Origin: an uncultured Mediterraneibacter sp.
GTDB lineage: Bacteria; Bacillota; Clostridia; Lachnospirales; Lachnospiraceae
Assembly: GCA_944383695.1 (NCBI GenBank)
Contig: CALWQP010000033.1
Location: 1-35,299, forward strand
Reading direction: 5' to 3'
Length of the DNA stretch: 35,299 bases
Part shown: piece after piece, positions 24,939 through 34,736 of the stretch
Layout: the number at the start of each line of letters is the position of its first letter
Numbering within the stretch: position 1 is the first letter of the stretch
Translations under genes and position numbers: made by a program
The notes under the pieces: generated by a model
What the model was told of the DNA's origin: nothing
Seen by the model: only the letters and a program-made list of their open reading frames with translations
Database searches by the model: none

Positions 24939-26063
24939 TCACTGAGAACTGTCCCTCAGAAGCAGCCAGTTCGCCCGGAAGGGCCGCATCAGATTCCAGT
25001 ACCATGCCCCGGAAAGACCGTATTCCTTTACCAGCTCCCATTTTGCCTCAATGCTCCTCACATCTTCAAACCAGACCACATGCTCTATCCCACTCTGACG
25101 GTAGGTAAACCATGGACTCTGGGCAACCGGCGCATACTCGATGACCGCGCCGTTATCTGCCGCAATTTCCACTGCCTCTACATTTCCTATGGTGCGCGCT
25201 CTGGTAATTCCCCGTTCATATGGGAGAGGCCAGTCATAACCGTAATTCGGGATTCCCATGATCAGCTTCTCCGCCGGAATCCTTGTCAGTGCGTATTCCA
25301 CCACCTGCCGGACTTTGTCAAGCGGCGCCACTGCCATGGGCGGACCGTAGGTGTAGCCCCATTCATACGTCATCAGAAAAACTGCGTCCGCATTCTCCCC
25401 GAGAAGTGCGTAATCTATCCCTTCCACAAGAAGCCCTTTCTGGCTGTCTGATGTCTTAGGCGCTGCTGCCACAGACACCCGGTATCCGTTCTCATTCATT
25501 TTCTGCCGGGTCTTACCGACGAACTCCGCGTACTGCACCCGGTTTTCCGGCAGGATATATTCAAAGTCAATGTCCACTCCCGCATATCCCCTGTCGCTTA
25601 CAGTCACAAGCATCTGTTCAATGAGTTTATCCTGTATTTCCTCATTTTCCACCAGCACTTTTACAAGCTGATTGTTAAACGCCCCGCCGGAAAATGGGGT
25701 CAGCACCATCAGAGGTTCTGCTCCTCGGTTCCATGCCGTCTCGATCATCCACAGATCATCCTGAGGCGGTGGTACAAGATTCCCTTCAAAGGTAAAGCCA
25801 TAAGAAAACACGAGCAGTTCTTTCACCGCAGGAAACGCCTGCCCCAGTATCTCCGGCTCTACAAATGGATAGGCATATCCGCCCACCCTCTTCCCGCCGG
25901 CAAGAGTTCCGCTCTCTCCCGGCAAAAGGAGCAGGAGCGCCTGCCCCGGAACAAGGATATTCCTGTCAGAAAGCTGGTTGTCATATACGATCTTCCATAC
26001 AGGCACGCCGGTATTCCGGGAAATTCCTTCCAGCGTATCACCAGTTTGCACTACATAGATCAA
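24939..26063 (-). CDS. LysM domain GH18 protein, SleL/YaaH-like
   Basis: A 374-aa protein with one N-terminal LysM (residues 2-48, IYVVQTGDTLEGIS...ILVPGQALLLL) and a glycoside hydrolase family 18 barrel. The catalytic motif DxDxE is at Asp164, Asp166 and Glu168 (GVDIDFEYI). Relatives such as SleL act as N-acetylglucosaminidases on spore-cortex peptidoglycan; no signal peptide is present, as in those coat-associated proteins. I place the start at the TTG at 26063, not the in-frame GTG at 26072, because the GGGGGTGA site overlaps the GTG but stands 8 nt before the TTG, and the protein then begins MIYVVQTGDTL as usual. The site is buried in a hairpin. Confidence 0.9.
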   Translation of the reverse strand: MIYVVQTGDTLEGISRNTGVPVWKIVYDNQLSDRNILVPGQALLLLLPGESGTLAGGKRVGGYAYPFVEPEILGQAFPAVKELLVFSYGFTFEGNLVPPPQDDLWMIETAWNRGAEPLMVLTPFSGGAFNNQLVKVLVENEEIQDKLIEQMLVTVSDRGYAGVDIDFEYILPENRVQYAEFVGKTRQKMNENGYRVSVAAAPKTSDSQKGLLVEGIDYALLGENADAVFLMTYEWGYTYGPPMAVAPLDKVRQVVEYALTRIPAEKLIMGIPNYGYDWPLPYERGITRARTIGNVEAVEIAADNGAVIEYAPVAQSPWFTYRQSGIEHVVWFEDVRSIEAKWELVKEYGLSGAWYWNLMRPFRANWLLLRDSSQ

Positions 26064-26106
26064 AAAAGTCACCCCCGTGCAGAAAGCCTATGCTTCTGCA
26101 AGGGGG
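26064..26106 (-). promoter_or_regulatory. Hairpin enclosing the GH18 ribosome binding site, followed by U6
   Basis: On the minus strand CCCCC-TTGCAGAA pairs with TTCTGCA-C-GGGGG (26072-26106, one mismatch), and the 3' arm is the ribosome binding site itself. A TGACTTTTTT tail follows. It could work as an intrinsic terminator after the C39 gene, as a translation-blocking hairpin, or both. Confidence 0.65.
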
Positions 26107-26161
26107 ATTATGACTTCTATTCTGTGCGATTTTCTCCGATATCCCTTTCTCTGCCGCCGCA

Positions 26162-26968
26162 TTATCTCCGGGCTTTGACAGACTGCTCCCCGCTGATGAT
26201 GATACACTGATATCCCCGGGAAGCAAACACGTGCTCAAACATCTCCCGGGCGTACACGCGGAGTCCTGAGAGCGGGTCAGCAATGGTAACCGTATCTGCA
26301 TCGTATCCGATGAGGACAGCACCATGGTCATTGCTGCTCCAGCCCATCCATCTTCCGTCCTCTGTATACCAGCCATGTACCTCATCCCTCTCCTGCATCC
26401 CGATGGTAATCCATACAAGCACCGGAATCCCATCTGACACGCATTTGTACAGTTCTTCCGGCTCTGTCCCAGTCAGATCCTTTGCCCGGAGGCTGCTGCC
26501 CTGATCAGACAGGTATGCATCCGCAGCGGACAAGATCGCATCTGTCCCGCATATGTATCCGCCTGAGAACGGATCACCTACAAAATTCGCCTCCATATCC
26601 GGACCGTATATCCTGCCGTCCGCTCCTTCATAAAATTCTGCTGGGACAGTGGGCAGATATTCTTCTGCCATGATCGTCTTATCTGCCTGACAGCCATAAT
26701 AATCCAGCATCATAGTCAGCGCCGTAATCTCGCATCCCGTGGGAAGTTCCGGCATCTGCCGGACGATTTCAAAATCTTTGATCAGCGCCTGTTCCCTCAT
26801 CTCACCCGCTTGTTGTGATGTCTCTCCCATACCCTGTGACCCTGTCATTTTCCGGGCAGATGCATAGCCGGGCAGCCCGGACTGTCCGCTCGCCAACGGC
26901 TTCCAGAAGCTTCCCGTAAAATACAGGACCGCCGCCAGCGCCAGACAGAGAAAAGCCGTTTTCTTCAT
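26162..26968 (-). CDS. Exported C39-like cysteine peptidase (peptidase C39_2 family)
   Basis: A 268-aa protein with an N-terminal signal peptide or membrane anchor (about residues 4-22) and a papain-like C39_2 domain. The predicted catalytic residues are Cys79 (LPTGCEITALTMMLDYYG), His215 (NDHGAVLIGYD) and Asp231 (ADPLSG). Unlike bacteriocin-exporter C39 domains, it is free-standing and extracellular; no substrate peptide or ABC transporter lies nearby. An AAAGGAGG site precedes the ATG. It may form a transcript with the LysM-GH18 gene 98 nt downstream. Confidence 0.88.
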   Translation of the reverse strand: MKKTAFLCLALAAVLYFTGSFWKPLASGQSGLPGYASARKMTGSQGMGETSQQAGEMREQALIKDFEIVRQMPELPTGCEITALTMMLDYYGCQADKTIMAEEYLPTVPAEFYEGADGRIYGPDMEANFVGDPFSGGYICGTDAILSAADAYLSDQGSSLRAKDLTGTEPEELYKCVSDGIPVLVWITIGMQERDEVHGWYTEDGRWMGWSSNDHGAVLIGYDADTVTIADPLSGLRVYAREMFEHVFASRGYQCIIISGEQSVKARR

Positions 26969-27176
26969 AAGGGACCGCCTCCTTTATACATCAGACGGTA
27001 CACTTTTGAAAATCGCTGCAATGCACCCGCTTCTCTCACATTTCTTTATTACAGGCATCCTATGATGCGGTACATGCTGTTTATACATTTTATTTGAGGG
27101 AATCTGCCTGTTTGTCAGTTGAGATAAGCCTCACTTCCGGGCACGGTTGTATTTCCAGTTCTAGTGATATCCTCCT
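26969..27176. other. Gap between the C39 peptidase and lipoprotein genes
   Basis: This 208-bp stretch has no ORF of note. AT-rich patches could hold the C39 promoter, but no pair with good spacing was found. No clear terminator for the lipoprotein gene was seen. Confidence 0.4.
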
Positions 27177-27755
27177 TTATTCCTCCAACGAAAAAGTCAC
27201 CGTTACATTTCCGTCCCCAAGTGCGTCTTCCCAGCCGGACAGGTCATCAATCCTCCCCAGCCTTGTATAGCTCCAGAAATTTGAGCCGTAGAAAATAACG
27301 ATCTTATCTCCCTGATACAGCACAATATCCCCTGACTGAGTCGTTGTCTGCCTGTTGCTTGATGGGAGCTTGGATTCCAGGATCCCTACCTTTTCAAAGC
27401 CGGAATAATCACTCATCTGAATGGTGAGCGGACTTTCCTGTATCATCTCCACCAGAGTCTCCACTGCTTCATTATCTTCTAATGTGGCGGTAAAACGATT
27501 ACCATCCACCTCAACGATCATTTTTCTGTTCATGTTTTCTTCCTCCCCGGCATTTTCCCCTGCCGTTTCATTTGCTTCTGGCTGTGATCCCTGTGTTTTG
27601 CCAGCGGCCTCGTCAGATTCAGCCGGGTCAAAAGCCAGGTCAGAAGCTGTCGATCGCGATTCAGAGATTTCTGTCTGCCTGCTGTCTGCACAGCCTGCCA
27701 ATACTGTCAAGAAAGCACACACAATAATAAACATCATTATAATAAATTTTTTCAT
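27177..27755 (-). CDS. Lipoprotein with a cyclophilin-like domain
   Basis: A 192-aa lipoprotein. Residues 1-21 form a lipoprotein signal peptide ending in LAG-Cys22. A low-complexity acidic linker (about 25-80) leads to a C-terminal cyclophilin-like fold (about 83-192) of the Cyclophil_like type, recognised by IVEVDGNRFTATLEDNEAVETL, IQMSDYSGFEKVG, QSGDIVLYQGDKIVIFYG and LGRIDDLSGWEDALGDGNVTVTF. Prolyl isomerase activity has not been shown for this family to my knowledge. The ATG at 27755 is preferred to an upstream in-frame TTG at 27785. It sits among cell-wall-acting genes. Confidence 0.88.
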   Translation of the reverse strand: MKKFIIMMFIIVCAFLTVLAGCADSRQTEISESRSTASDLAFDPAESDEAAGKTQGSQPEANETAGENAGEEENMNRKMIVEVDGNRFTATLEDNEAVETLVEMIQESPLTIQMSDYSGFEKVGILESKLPSSNRQTTTQSGDIVLYQGDKIVIFYGSNFWSYTRLGRIDDLSGWEDALGDGNVTVTFSLEE

Positions 27756-27829
27756 CAAACAGCCCCGCCTTTCTGGTATTTCCAAACCACATCCTGCAGC
27801 GTATTGCCTGCCGGCAGCTGGTATAGAAA

Positions 27830-27862
27830 ATGCCGGGGCAGAGAGCGTTTCTGCCCCGGCAT
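27830..27862 (-). terminator. Terminator of the alcohol dehydrogenase gene
   Basis: A perfect 12-bp GC-rich stem (ATGCCGGGGCAG / CTGCCCCGGCAT) with a 9-nt loop is followed by TTTTC on the minus strand, 8 nt after the dehydrogenase stop. Confidence 0.85.
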
Positions 27863-27869
27863 ATTCTGC

Positions 27870-29039
27870 CTACATACTTTCTTTCAGGATTTCTTTCACT
27901 TCATCCCATTCAAGAACCTTATATCCCCCCTGCATGATCCGCGTACCGTCTGCGATACCGTCCAGCATCTCTTCTGTAACTCCCAGTTCGGAAATATTCA
28001 TAACAAGTCCCATCTCTTTCATCCAGCCTTCCATGGCCTTCAGTCCCTCTTCAGCAACCTGTTCATCGGACTTTCCGCTTGGATCCACATCCCATACATT
28101 AACGGCAAAACGTTTGAACTTCTGCAGTCCGTAAGGCATGATATGACGATAATAAGGAAGGGAAACGGCTGCCAGAGTCATGCCGTGTGTGGCGTCCGTG
28201 TAAGCCCCCACTGACTGACCTAACATATGCACCATCCAGTCCGTAGATTTTCCTTTTGCAACAAGTGTGTTCAGCGCCCATGTGGCGGTCCACATGATAT
28301 TGCTACGGGCTTCATAATTCTGAGGATCATTATTAGCGATACGGCTGGAATGGAGCAGTGAACGCATCAGCCCTTCGCTGATGTAATCGCTGGTATTGTC
28401 ATCCTGCCCGGAGAAATACTGCTCACAGATATGATTAAATATATCATAAATCCCGGCAACCATCTGATAATGGGGCAGTGTCAGTGTATACTCCGGATTC
28501 AGGACAGAAAATCTGGGCATGATCTTCTCATCTGCAAAGACATGGCCGATCTTCTGCTTTGTCTCATGGTTTGTGATAACCGCTCCTGCGTTCATCTCTG
28601 AGCCGGTCCCCACCATTGTCAGGACGCAGCCCACTGGAAGAGTCTCACAGTCCGGTTCCTCAAAGCGGATGTAGTATTTCTCCCATGGATCCTCCTCACA
28701 ATTCACAGAGACAGAAACTGCCTTCGCATAATCACAGACAGAACCGCCGCCCACGGCAAGGAGAAGATCCGCATGATGATTTTTTGCGATTTCTACGCCT
28801 TCATACAGCTTTTCGAGGGTCGGATTCGGCATGACGCCGGAAATCTCCGCCACATTTTTTCCATTGTCCTTCAGTATCCGGCATACGTCATCGTAGATCC
28901 CATTCTTTTTAATAGAACCGCCGCCGTAGATCAGAACTACATTATCGCCGTATTTCGGAAGCTCTGTATTTAAATAGTCCAGCGCTCCATCCCCAAAATA
29001 AAGTTTGGTCGGATTACAATATTCAAAATTTCCAAACAT
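27870..29039 (-). CDS. Iron-containing alcohol dehydrogenase, butanol dehydrogenase-like
   Basis: A 389-aa group III alcohol dehydrogenase of the BdhA/YqhD type, which reduces aldehydes with NAD(P)H. The nucleotide-binding segments are YGGGSIKKNGIYD (about 38-50) and VGGGSVCDYAKA (96-107). The metal ligands are Asp199, His203, His271 and His285. The length is typical. Substrate and cofactor preference cannot be read with certainty; aldehyde detoxification or fermentation are both possible. It is divergent from a LysR gene and is a likely target of it. Confidence 0.94.
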   Translation of the reverse strand: MFGNFEYCNPTKLYFGDGALDYLNTELPKYGDNVVLIYGGGSIKKNGIYDDVCRILKDNGKNVAEISGVMPNPTLEKLYEGVEIAKNHHADLLLAVGGGSVCDYAKAVSVSVNCEEDPWEKYYIRFEEPDCETLPVGCVLTMVGTGSEMNAGAVITNHETKQKIGHVFADEKIMPRFSVLNPEYTLTLPHYQMVAGIYDIFNHICEQYFSGQDDNTSDYISEGLMRSLLHSSRIANNDPQNYEARSNIMWTATWALNTLVAKGKSTDWMVHMLGQSVGAYTDATHGMTLAAVSLPYYRHIMPYGLQKFKRFAVNVWDVDPSGKSDEQVAEEGLKAMEGWMKEMGLVMNISELGVTEEMLDGIADGTRIMQGGYKVLEWDEVKEILKESM

Positions 29040-29126
29040 TTCTGTATTCTCCTTTCAAATCCCGTCTTTTATCATTCTTTCCATTTTATTTTAATCGGCG
29101 CAGCATTGTATTTCAAATATTTATAA

Positions 29127-29203
29127 ACAATATATGTCAATAGTTTTTTTCTAGTTATATATTGTACATCTTCCTTTGAACTTATATAATAAGTATATAT
29201 AAT
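29127..29203. promoter_or_regulatory. Divergent control region with LysR promoter and candidate operator
   Basis: A 9-bp perfect inverted repeat (ACAATATAT 29127-29135 / ATATATTGT 29157-29165, 21 bp apart) lies between the two genes. The LysR promoter is TTGAAC (29176-29181), 16 bp, TATAAT (29198-29203). A TTGACA on the minus strand within the repeat spacer could be the dehydrogenase -35, though the -10 is not clear. Confidence 0.45.
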
Positions 29204-29227
29204 CTAAGGCTCAGTAAGGAGGATATT

Positions 29228-30130
29228 ATGGAACTGAGAGTCCTGAAATATTTTCTTGCTATTGCAAGGGAACAGAGCATTGTACACGCTGCGGAAAGCC
29301 TTCATCTTTCTCAGCCCACACTCTCCACTCAGATCAAAGGTCTGGAAAGAGAACTCGGAAAGCAGCTTCTCATCCGCGGGACAAAAGGCTCTCGCAAAGT
29401 GACTTTGACAGAAGAAGGAATGATACTGAGAAAGCGGGCAGAAGAAATCCTTGATCTGGTCAGAAGAACAGAAAACGAAATCAGCATAAGAGATGATATC
29501 GTCATGGGCGACGTCTATATCGGAACCGGAGAAACAGACGGCGTCCGCCTGATCGCAAGAGCCGCCCAGATACTCCAGAGCCGCCATCCTGGCATCCATT
29601 ACCATATCTCCAGTGGGAACTCTCCCTATGTATCAGAATATCTGGACAAGGGACTGATCGACTTCGGCGTTGTTTTTGGTGATGTAGACCTGACAAAATA
29701 CAACGCGCTAGAAACAGCCTATTCTGAAACATGGGGCGTGCTGATGCGAAAAGATTCCATCCTGGCAGACAAGGATACCATTTCACCAAAAGATTTGTGG
29801 GATAAACCTCTGATCCTCTCCCAGCAGGAAGCAAAAGGAGGCAGCCTGACGCAGTGGATGGGGAAAGAGGTCACTGAGCTGAATATCATAGCCACTTACA
29901 ACCTGCTTTTTAACGCATCCCTTCTCGTAGACGAAGGGCTGGGCTATGCCATTGGCTATGATAAGATCATCAATACAAGCGGAAACAGCCGCCTCTGCTT
30001 CCGCCCCCTGGATCCCGTACTGGAAAATAAACTGAGCATCATCTGGAAAAAATATCAGATTTTTTCAAAACCTGCCGAAAAATTTCTTGAAATACTCCGG
30101 GAATTATTAACCCGTCCATCGTCCCATTAA
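29228..30130 (+). CDS. LysR family transcriptional regulator
   Basis: A 300-aa regulator. The N-terminal winged HTH (residues 1-60: FLAIAREQSIVHAAESLHLSQPTLSTQIKGLERELG) is typical, followed by a linker helix and a periplasmic-binding-like effector domain (about 90-295). AAGGAGG lies 6 nt before the ATG. LysR proteins often control a divergent gene, so the alcohol dehydrogenase is the natural candidate; the effector is unknown. The RGTKGSRKVTLTEEG wing is intact. Confidence 0.94.
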   Translation: MELRVLKYFLAIAREQSIVHAAESLHLSQPTLSTQIKGLERELGKQLLIRGTKGSRKVTLTEEGMILRKRAEEILDLVRRTENEISIRDDIVMGDVYIGTGETDGVRLIARAAQILQSRHPGIHYHISSGNSPYVSEYLDKGLIDFGVVFGDVDLTKYNALETAYSETWGVLMRKDSILADKDTISPKDLWDKPLILSQQEAKGGSLTQWMGKEVTELNIIATYNLLFNASLLVDEGLGYAIGYDKIINTSGNSRLCFRPLDPVLENKLSIIWKKYQIFSKPAEKFLEILRELLTRPSSH

Positions 30131-30186
30131 AGAATTCTACATATTTTTTAACTGAAGCGCAACAAGATTACAGGCGCAGACACTAC

Positions 30187-31218
30187 TCACTTTATATACA
30201 TCGCATCTCCGAAACTGAAAAACCGGTATCTCTCCTTCACTGCCTCCCCATAGGCGGCAAGCACATGCTCCCTGCCCGCCAGCGCTGACACGAGCATGAC
30301 CAGCGTTGATTCCGGCAGATGGAAATTCGTGATCAGGGCGTCCAGTATCTTGAACCGATACCCCGGGTAAATGAAGATGTCCGTCCAGCCGCTGCACTCC
30401 TTCAGCCTGCCGTTCTCATCCGCGGCAGACTCAATAGTACGGCAGCTCGTAGTGCCCACACAGACCACCCGCTTTCCTTTATCCTTTGCCCGGTTGATCT
30501 TCTCTGCCGCCGTCCTGTCGATCATGTAGAACTCTGAGTGCATGTGGTGGTTTTCCACATCATCCACTTTTACCGGGCGGAAGGTCCCCAGCCCTACATG
30601 GAGCGTCACATGGGCGATATCCACGCCTTTATCCCTGATCTTATCCAGAAGCTCCGGCGTAAAATGAAGCCCCGCTGTAGGCGCTGCCGCAGACCCCGGA
30701 TGCTCTGCGTACACTGTGTTATACCTGTCCTTGTCTTTCAGCTGATGCGTGATGTAAGGCGGAAGCGGCATCTGCCCAAGCTGGTCAAGGATCTCCTCAA
30801 AGATCCCCTTATACTCGAAGTGGATAAGACGGTTTCCTTCATCCACAATATCCACCACCTCTCCTACGAGAAGTCCGTCTCCGAAGCTGATCCTTGTTCC
30901 CGGTTTTGCCTTACGTCCCGGCTTCACCAGTGTCTCCCATACATCGTCCGCGCCCCGCTTTAAGAGCAGGACCTCGATCTTCGCACCAGTCTCTTCTTTT
31001 GCCCCGATAAGCCTCGCCGGGATCACCTTTGTGTCATTAATGACCAGACAGTCGCCGGGATCAAGATAATCAATGATCTCGCGGAACACATGATGCTCTG
31101 TCTTTCCGGTCTCCTTATCCAGGACAAGAAGCCTGGAAGAAGAACGGTCCTCCAGAGGGTCCTGGGCGATCAGTTCCTCCGGCAGGTCATAATAAAAATC
31201 ACTTGTCTTCACTGACAT
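30187..31218 (-). CDS. queA: S-adenosylmethionine:tRNA ribosyltransferase-isomerase
   Basis: A 343-aa enzyme of queuosine synthesis that transfers the ribosyl part of SAM to preQ1 in tRNA. Family signatures include [33 protein letters not shown]-like [34 protein letters not shown] and [31 protein letters not shown]. The annotated ATG has its AAAGGA only 2 nt upstream; a GTG two codons later (31212) gives MKTSDF and better spacing, so the true start may be there. It begins 8 nt after pheT and is therefore likely under the same T-box. Confidence 0.95.
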   Translation of the reverse strand: MSVKTSDFYYDLPEELIAQDPLEDRSSSRLLVLDKETGKTEHHVFREIIDYLDPGDCLVINDTKVIPARLIGAKEETGAKIEVLLLKRGADDVWETLVKPGRKAKPGTRISFGDGLLVGEVVDIVDEGNRLIHFEYKGIFEEILDQLGQMPLPPYITHQLKDKDRYNTVYAEHPGSAAAPTAGLHFTPELLDKIRDKGVDIAHVTLHVGLGTFRPVKVDDVENHHMHSEFYMIDRTAAEKINRAKDKGKRVVCVGTTSCRTIESAADENGRLKECSGWTDIFIYPGYRFKILDALITNFHLPESTLVMLVSALAGREHVLAAYGEAVKERYRFFSFGDAMYIK

Positions 31219-31226
31219 AATCCTTT

Positions 31227-33647
31227 CTACTGTCTCAGTTCGATCCCGAGTTCTTCAAGGCCTCCCAGGATTTTCTTCATCGCAGAGGAGACATCCGCCT
31301 CTTCCAGTGTCCTGTCTTTTGCGCGGAACACGATGGAATAAGCCACTGACTTGAATCCCTTCCTGATCTGTTCTCCCTCATACAGGTCAAACAGCCGGAA
31401 GCTCTCCAGATGAGCGCCGCCCTTCTTTTCAATGACTTCCTCGATCTGCCCCACAAGAATATCTTTCGAAACGACCATACTGATGTCTCTTGTGACTGAC
31501 GGATATTTTGCAATGCCTGTATATTTCCTGTCAAAGGTAGCGTAGGGCAGGATCTCCGGCATATCGATCACGGCAACATAAGCGCGCTCTCCGATCCCAT
31601 AGGTGTCTGCCACCTCCGGATGAACCTCTCCCAGATAACCTACGACTTTACCGTCGTAAATGATGTTTGCCTGACGTCCCGGGTGAAGATATGATTTTCC
31701 GGCATCAGGATCATATTTCTCCCGGCCTTTCATTCCAATCTTCTCAAAAAACTCTTCTACCACGCCTTTCATAGTGAAGAAATCCCCAGCGCCATACATG
31801 CCCAGGGTAAACTGCATCCTCTCCTCCGGAAGCTCTGTCAAAGGCAGTGATTTCGGCAGATAAATGTTGCCCAGTTCATACAGACGCACATCTTTATTTC
31901 TCCGGTTATAATTCGTAGCAAGCGATGTAAGCATCCCATTCAGAGACGTTGTTCTCATGATGCTGTAATCCTCTCCCAGAGGGTTCGTGATCTCTACCAC
32001 GTTCCGCAGCGGAGAATCCGCCGGGATGAGCAGCTTGTCGAACACTTTCGGGCTCTCAAAGGAGTAGGTCATGCCCTGGCTGAATCCGCAGAACTCCGCA
32101 ATATCTCTTGCCACCTGCTCGATACGCAGTTTGAAGGATAGCTTTCCTGTGGTCGCCTCACCTGTGGGCAGCGTGGTAGGAATGTTATCATAGCCATAGA
32201 ATCTCGCCACTTCTTCTGCAAGATCCGCAAGGCGGAACAAGTCATGCCGGAAAGTCGGCGCGATAATTTCCTTTGTTTTGGCGTCGTACTCCAGATCCAG
32301 CATCTTGAAATACGCCATCATCTCTTCCTCCGGGATATCCGTGCCAAGCAGCTCATTAACCTTCTTTGCATCAAAAGGCACTCTTACCGGTTCTTTCTTC
32401 TTTCCGTAGACATCCACGATCCCGCCTACGACTTCACCCGCGCCCATCTCCTCAACGAGCTGGCACGCGCGGTCAATCGCTGCCTGCGCATTGTTCGGGT
32501 CAAGACCTTTCTCGAATTTTGCAGAAGCATCCGTTCTCAGGCCAATCCTTTTACTGGATTTGCGGATATTCACACCGTCAAAGCATGCCGCCTCAAAAAG
32601 CATCGTCTTTACACTGTCCGTGATCATAGAGTTCTCGCCGCCCATGATCCCGGCAATACCGATCTCCTTCTCGCCATCGCAGATCATGAGTACGTTCTCA
32701 TCCATTGTTCTTTCCTGTCCGTCCAGCGTAGTAAACTTATCTCCATCCTTCGCAGTCTTTACGATAATATGATGGTCAGCGATAGTATCCAGGTCATAGG
32801 CATGCATTGGCTGCCCATACTCTTCCATCACATAATTCGTAATATCTACAAGGTTGTTGATCGGACGGATGCCCACGGAAGCCAGCCTTCTCTGCATCCA
32901 TTCCGGGGACGGCCCGATCTTGATATTCTTGACCACCCTCGCACAGTACCGCGGGCAGAGCTCCGTATTTTCCACCGTCACTTTTACATAATCATTAACA
33001 TCCTCATTGTTTCCTGTCGCTGTCACTAGCGGAGGCTTAAATTCTTTGCGGAATGTAGCCGCAGCCTCTCTCGCGATCCCGATCACGCTGAAACAGTCCA
33101 CCCGGTTGGATGTGACCTCATACTCAAAAATAGCATCATCAAGCCCAAGCGCTTTGACTGCGCTCTCTCCAACGACTGCGTCCTCCGGGAAAATATAAAT
33201 GCCATATTCCGGAGCCTCCGGGTACATTTCCCTGGTAGAGCCCAGCTCCTCGATGGAACACATCATGCCGCAGCTTTCCACGCCGCGGAGTTTTCCTTTT
33301 TTGATCTTTACGCCGCCTTCGACCTTCTGTCCCGGCTCATGGCCTCCCGCGACACGTCCTCCGTCCAGGACAACCGGGATCTTATCCCCTTCTTTTACAT
33401 TCGGGGCGCCGGTCACGATCTGGATCGTCTCTGCACCGATATTCACCTGGCAGACGATCAGTTTGTCTGCATCCGGATGCTTCTCGATCTTGTCGATCTG
33501 CCCGATCACGATCTTGTCAAGGTCTGCATCCAGCCTCTCATATCCCTCAACCTTTGTTCCGGACAGCGTCATCGCATCTGTATATTCCTGCGGGGTCACG
33601 TCAAGATCCGGAACATATGCTTTTATCCATGATAATGAAGTATTCAT
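31227..33647 (-). CDS. pheT: Phenylalanine-tRNA ligase beta subunit
   Basis: An 806-aa subunit of the heterotetrameric enzyme charging tRNA-Phe. The N-terminal EMAP-like tRNA-binding domain (about 40-150, [24 protein letters not shown]) is followed by B3/B4 editing, B5 and catalytic-like modules and a C-terminal ferredoxin-fold anticodon-binding domain (about 712-806). Length is standard. AAAGGTT lies before the ATG. It follows pheS by 44 nt. Confidence 0.97.
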   Translation of the reverse strand: MNTSLSWIKAYVPDLDVTPQEYTDAMTLSGTKVEGYERLDADLDKIVIGQIDKIEKHPDADKLIVCQVNIGAETIQIVTGAPNVKEGDKIPVVLDGGRVAGGHEPGQKVEGGVKIKKGKLRGVESCGMMCSIEELGSTREMYPEAPEYGIYIFPEDAVVGESAVKALGLDDAIFEYEVTSNRVDCFSVIGIAREAAATFRKEFKPPLVTATGNNEDVNDYVKVTVENTELCPRYCARVVKNIKIGPSPEWMQRRLASVGIRPINNLVDITNYVMEEYGQPMHAYDLDTIADHHIIVKTAKDGDKFTTLDGQERTMDENVLMICDGEKEIGIAGIMGGENSMITDSVKTMLFEAACFDGVNIRKSSKRIGLRTDASAKFEKGLDPNNAQAAIDRACQLVEEMGAGEVVGGIVDVYGKKKEPVRVPFDAKKVNELLGTDIPEEEMMAYFKMLDLEYDAKTKEIIAPTFRHDLFRLADLAEEVARFYGYDNIPTTLPTGEATTGKLSFKLRIEQVARDIAEFCGFSQGMTYSFESPKVFDKLLIPADSPLRNVVEITNPLGEDYSIMRTTSLNGMLTSLATNYNRRNKDVRLYELGNIYLPKSLPLTELPEERMQFTLGMYGAGDFFTMKGVVEEFFEKIGMKGREKYDPDAGKSYLHPGRQANIIYDGKVVGYLGEVHPEVADTYGIGERAYVAVIDMPEILPYATFDRKYTGIAKYPSVTRDISMVVSKDILVGQIEEVIEKKGGAHLESFRLFDLYEGEQIRKGFKSVAYSIVFRAKDRTLEEADVSSAMKKILGGLEELGIELRQ

Positions 33648-33691
33648 ATCTCTAACCTTTCCTTCCTTCTATTTCCTTAATCGATCGTTTT

Positions 33692-34711
33692 CTAAAACTG
33701 TTTCAGGAACCGTATGTCGTTTTCATACAGAAGTCTCATATCGTCAATCTCGTATTTCAGGAGCGCGATACGTTCAAGGCCCACGCCAAACGCGAATCCG
33801 CCGTACTCCTCCGGATCGATCCCGCACATTTCCAGCACGTGCGGATGCACCATGCCGCAGCCCAGTATTTCGATCCAGCCGGACCCCTTACAGAAACGGC
33901 ATCCCTTGCCGCCGCATTTGAAGCAGCTCACATCCACTTCCGCGCTTGGCTCTGTAAATGGGAAATGGTGAGGGCGGAATTTCGTCTTTGTCTCCGGACC
34001 GAACAGCTCTTTTGCAAATACCTCCAGTGTTCCCTTCAGGTCAGCAAAGGAAATCTTCTTGTCAATGACAAGTCCCTCGATCTGGTGGAAGGAAGGTGAG
34101 TGTGTCGCATCCACCTCATCAGAGCGGAACACTCTTCCCGGCGCGATCATGCGGATCGGAAGTTTTCCCTGCTCCATGACGCGGGCCTGTACCGGAGAGG
34201 TCTGAGTGCGCAGCACGATATCCTTATTAATGTAAAATGTATCCTGCTCATCCTTTGCCGGGTGGTCTGCCGGGATGTTCAGTTTCTCAAAATTGTACTC
34301 ATCATACTCTACTTCCGGTCCTTCCACGACCTCATATCCCATTCCGACGAAAATGCGCTCCACCTCTTCCAGCGCGATCGTGTTCGGGTGTCTGTGTCCC
34401 ATAATGTTCTTCTTTGAAGGCAGGGTGACGTCGATCACTTCTTCCTTCATCTTCTGCTCACGGATCGCTTTCTCCATTTTTGTCTTTGACTCTTCCAGAA
34501 GAGCTTCAATGGCAGCTCTTGTATCATTGACCATCTGGCCTACCTTCGGTCTTTCTTCCGCAGCAACGTCTTTCATTCCTTTGAGGACCGCTGTCAGCTC
34601 GCCCTTCTTTCCGAGAAACCTGACACGCGCGTCATTGAGCTTCTCCGGAACGTCCGCAGCCTGTATGAGCGCAGTCGCTTCCGCTTTGATCTGTTCCAGT
34701 TTTTCCTTCAT
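33692..34711 (-). CDS. pheS: Phenylalanine-tRNA ligase alpha subunit
   Basis: A 339-aa catalytic subunit. An N-terminal coiled-coil (about 1-90) precedes the class II catalytic core, with motif 2 (PGRVFRSDEVDATHSPSFHQIEG) and motif 3 (FGVGLERIALLKY). An inserted Cys cluster at Cys263, Cys266, Cys271 and Cys274 could bind zinc; I know this variant from clostridial homologues. AGGAG lies 10 nt upstream of the ATG. Expression is predicted to rise on Phe starvation through the T-box. Confidence 0.97.
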   Translation of the reverse strand: MKEKLEQIKAEATALIQAADVPEKLNDARVRFLGKKGELTAVLKGMKDVAAEERPKVGQMVNDTRAAIEALLEESKTKMEKAIREQKMKEEVIDVTLPSKKNIMGHRHPNTIALEEVERIFVGMGYEVVEGPEVEYDEYNFEKLNIPADHPAKDEQDTFYINKDIVLRTQTSPVQARVMEQGKLPIRMIAPGRVFRSDEVDATHSPSFHQIEGLVIDKKISFADLKGTLEVFAKELFGPETKTKFRPHHFPFTEPSAEVDVSCFKCGGKGCRFCKGSGWIEILGCGMVHPHVLEMCGIDPEEYGGFAFGVGLERIALLKYEIDDMRLLYENDIRFLKQF

Positions 34712-34736
34712 CTTCCATTTACTCCTTTCTTTAATT

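Noticed and set aside
24079..26063. Amidase and GH18 genes as a prophage lysis module
   Set aside because: No holin, tail or integrase genes; the amidase has a membrane anchor and the GH18 protein has a SleL/YaaH-like layout, which suits host cell-wall or spore functions.
26162..26968. C39 peptidase as part of a bacteriocin export system
   Set aside because: The protein is free-standing with a signal peptide, and no ABC transporter, precursor peptide with double-Gly leader or immunity gene is nearby.
27421..28134. A 237-codon plus-strand frame crossing two minus-strand genes
   Set aside because: It spans the ends of the lipoprotein and alcohol dehydrogenase genes and the terminator between them; serine-rich shadow composition.
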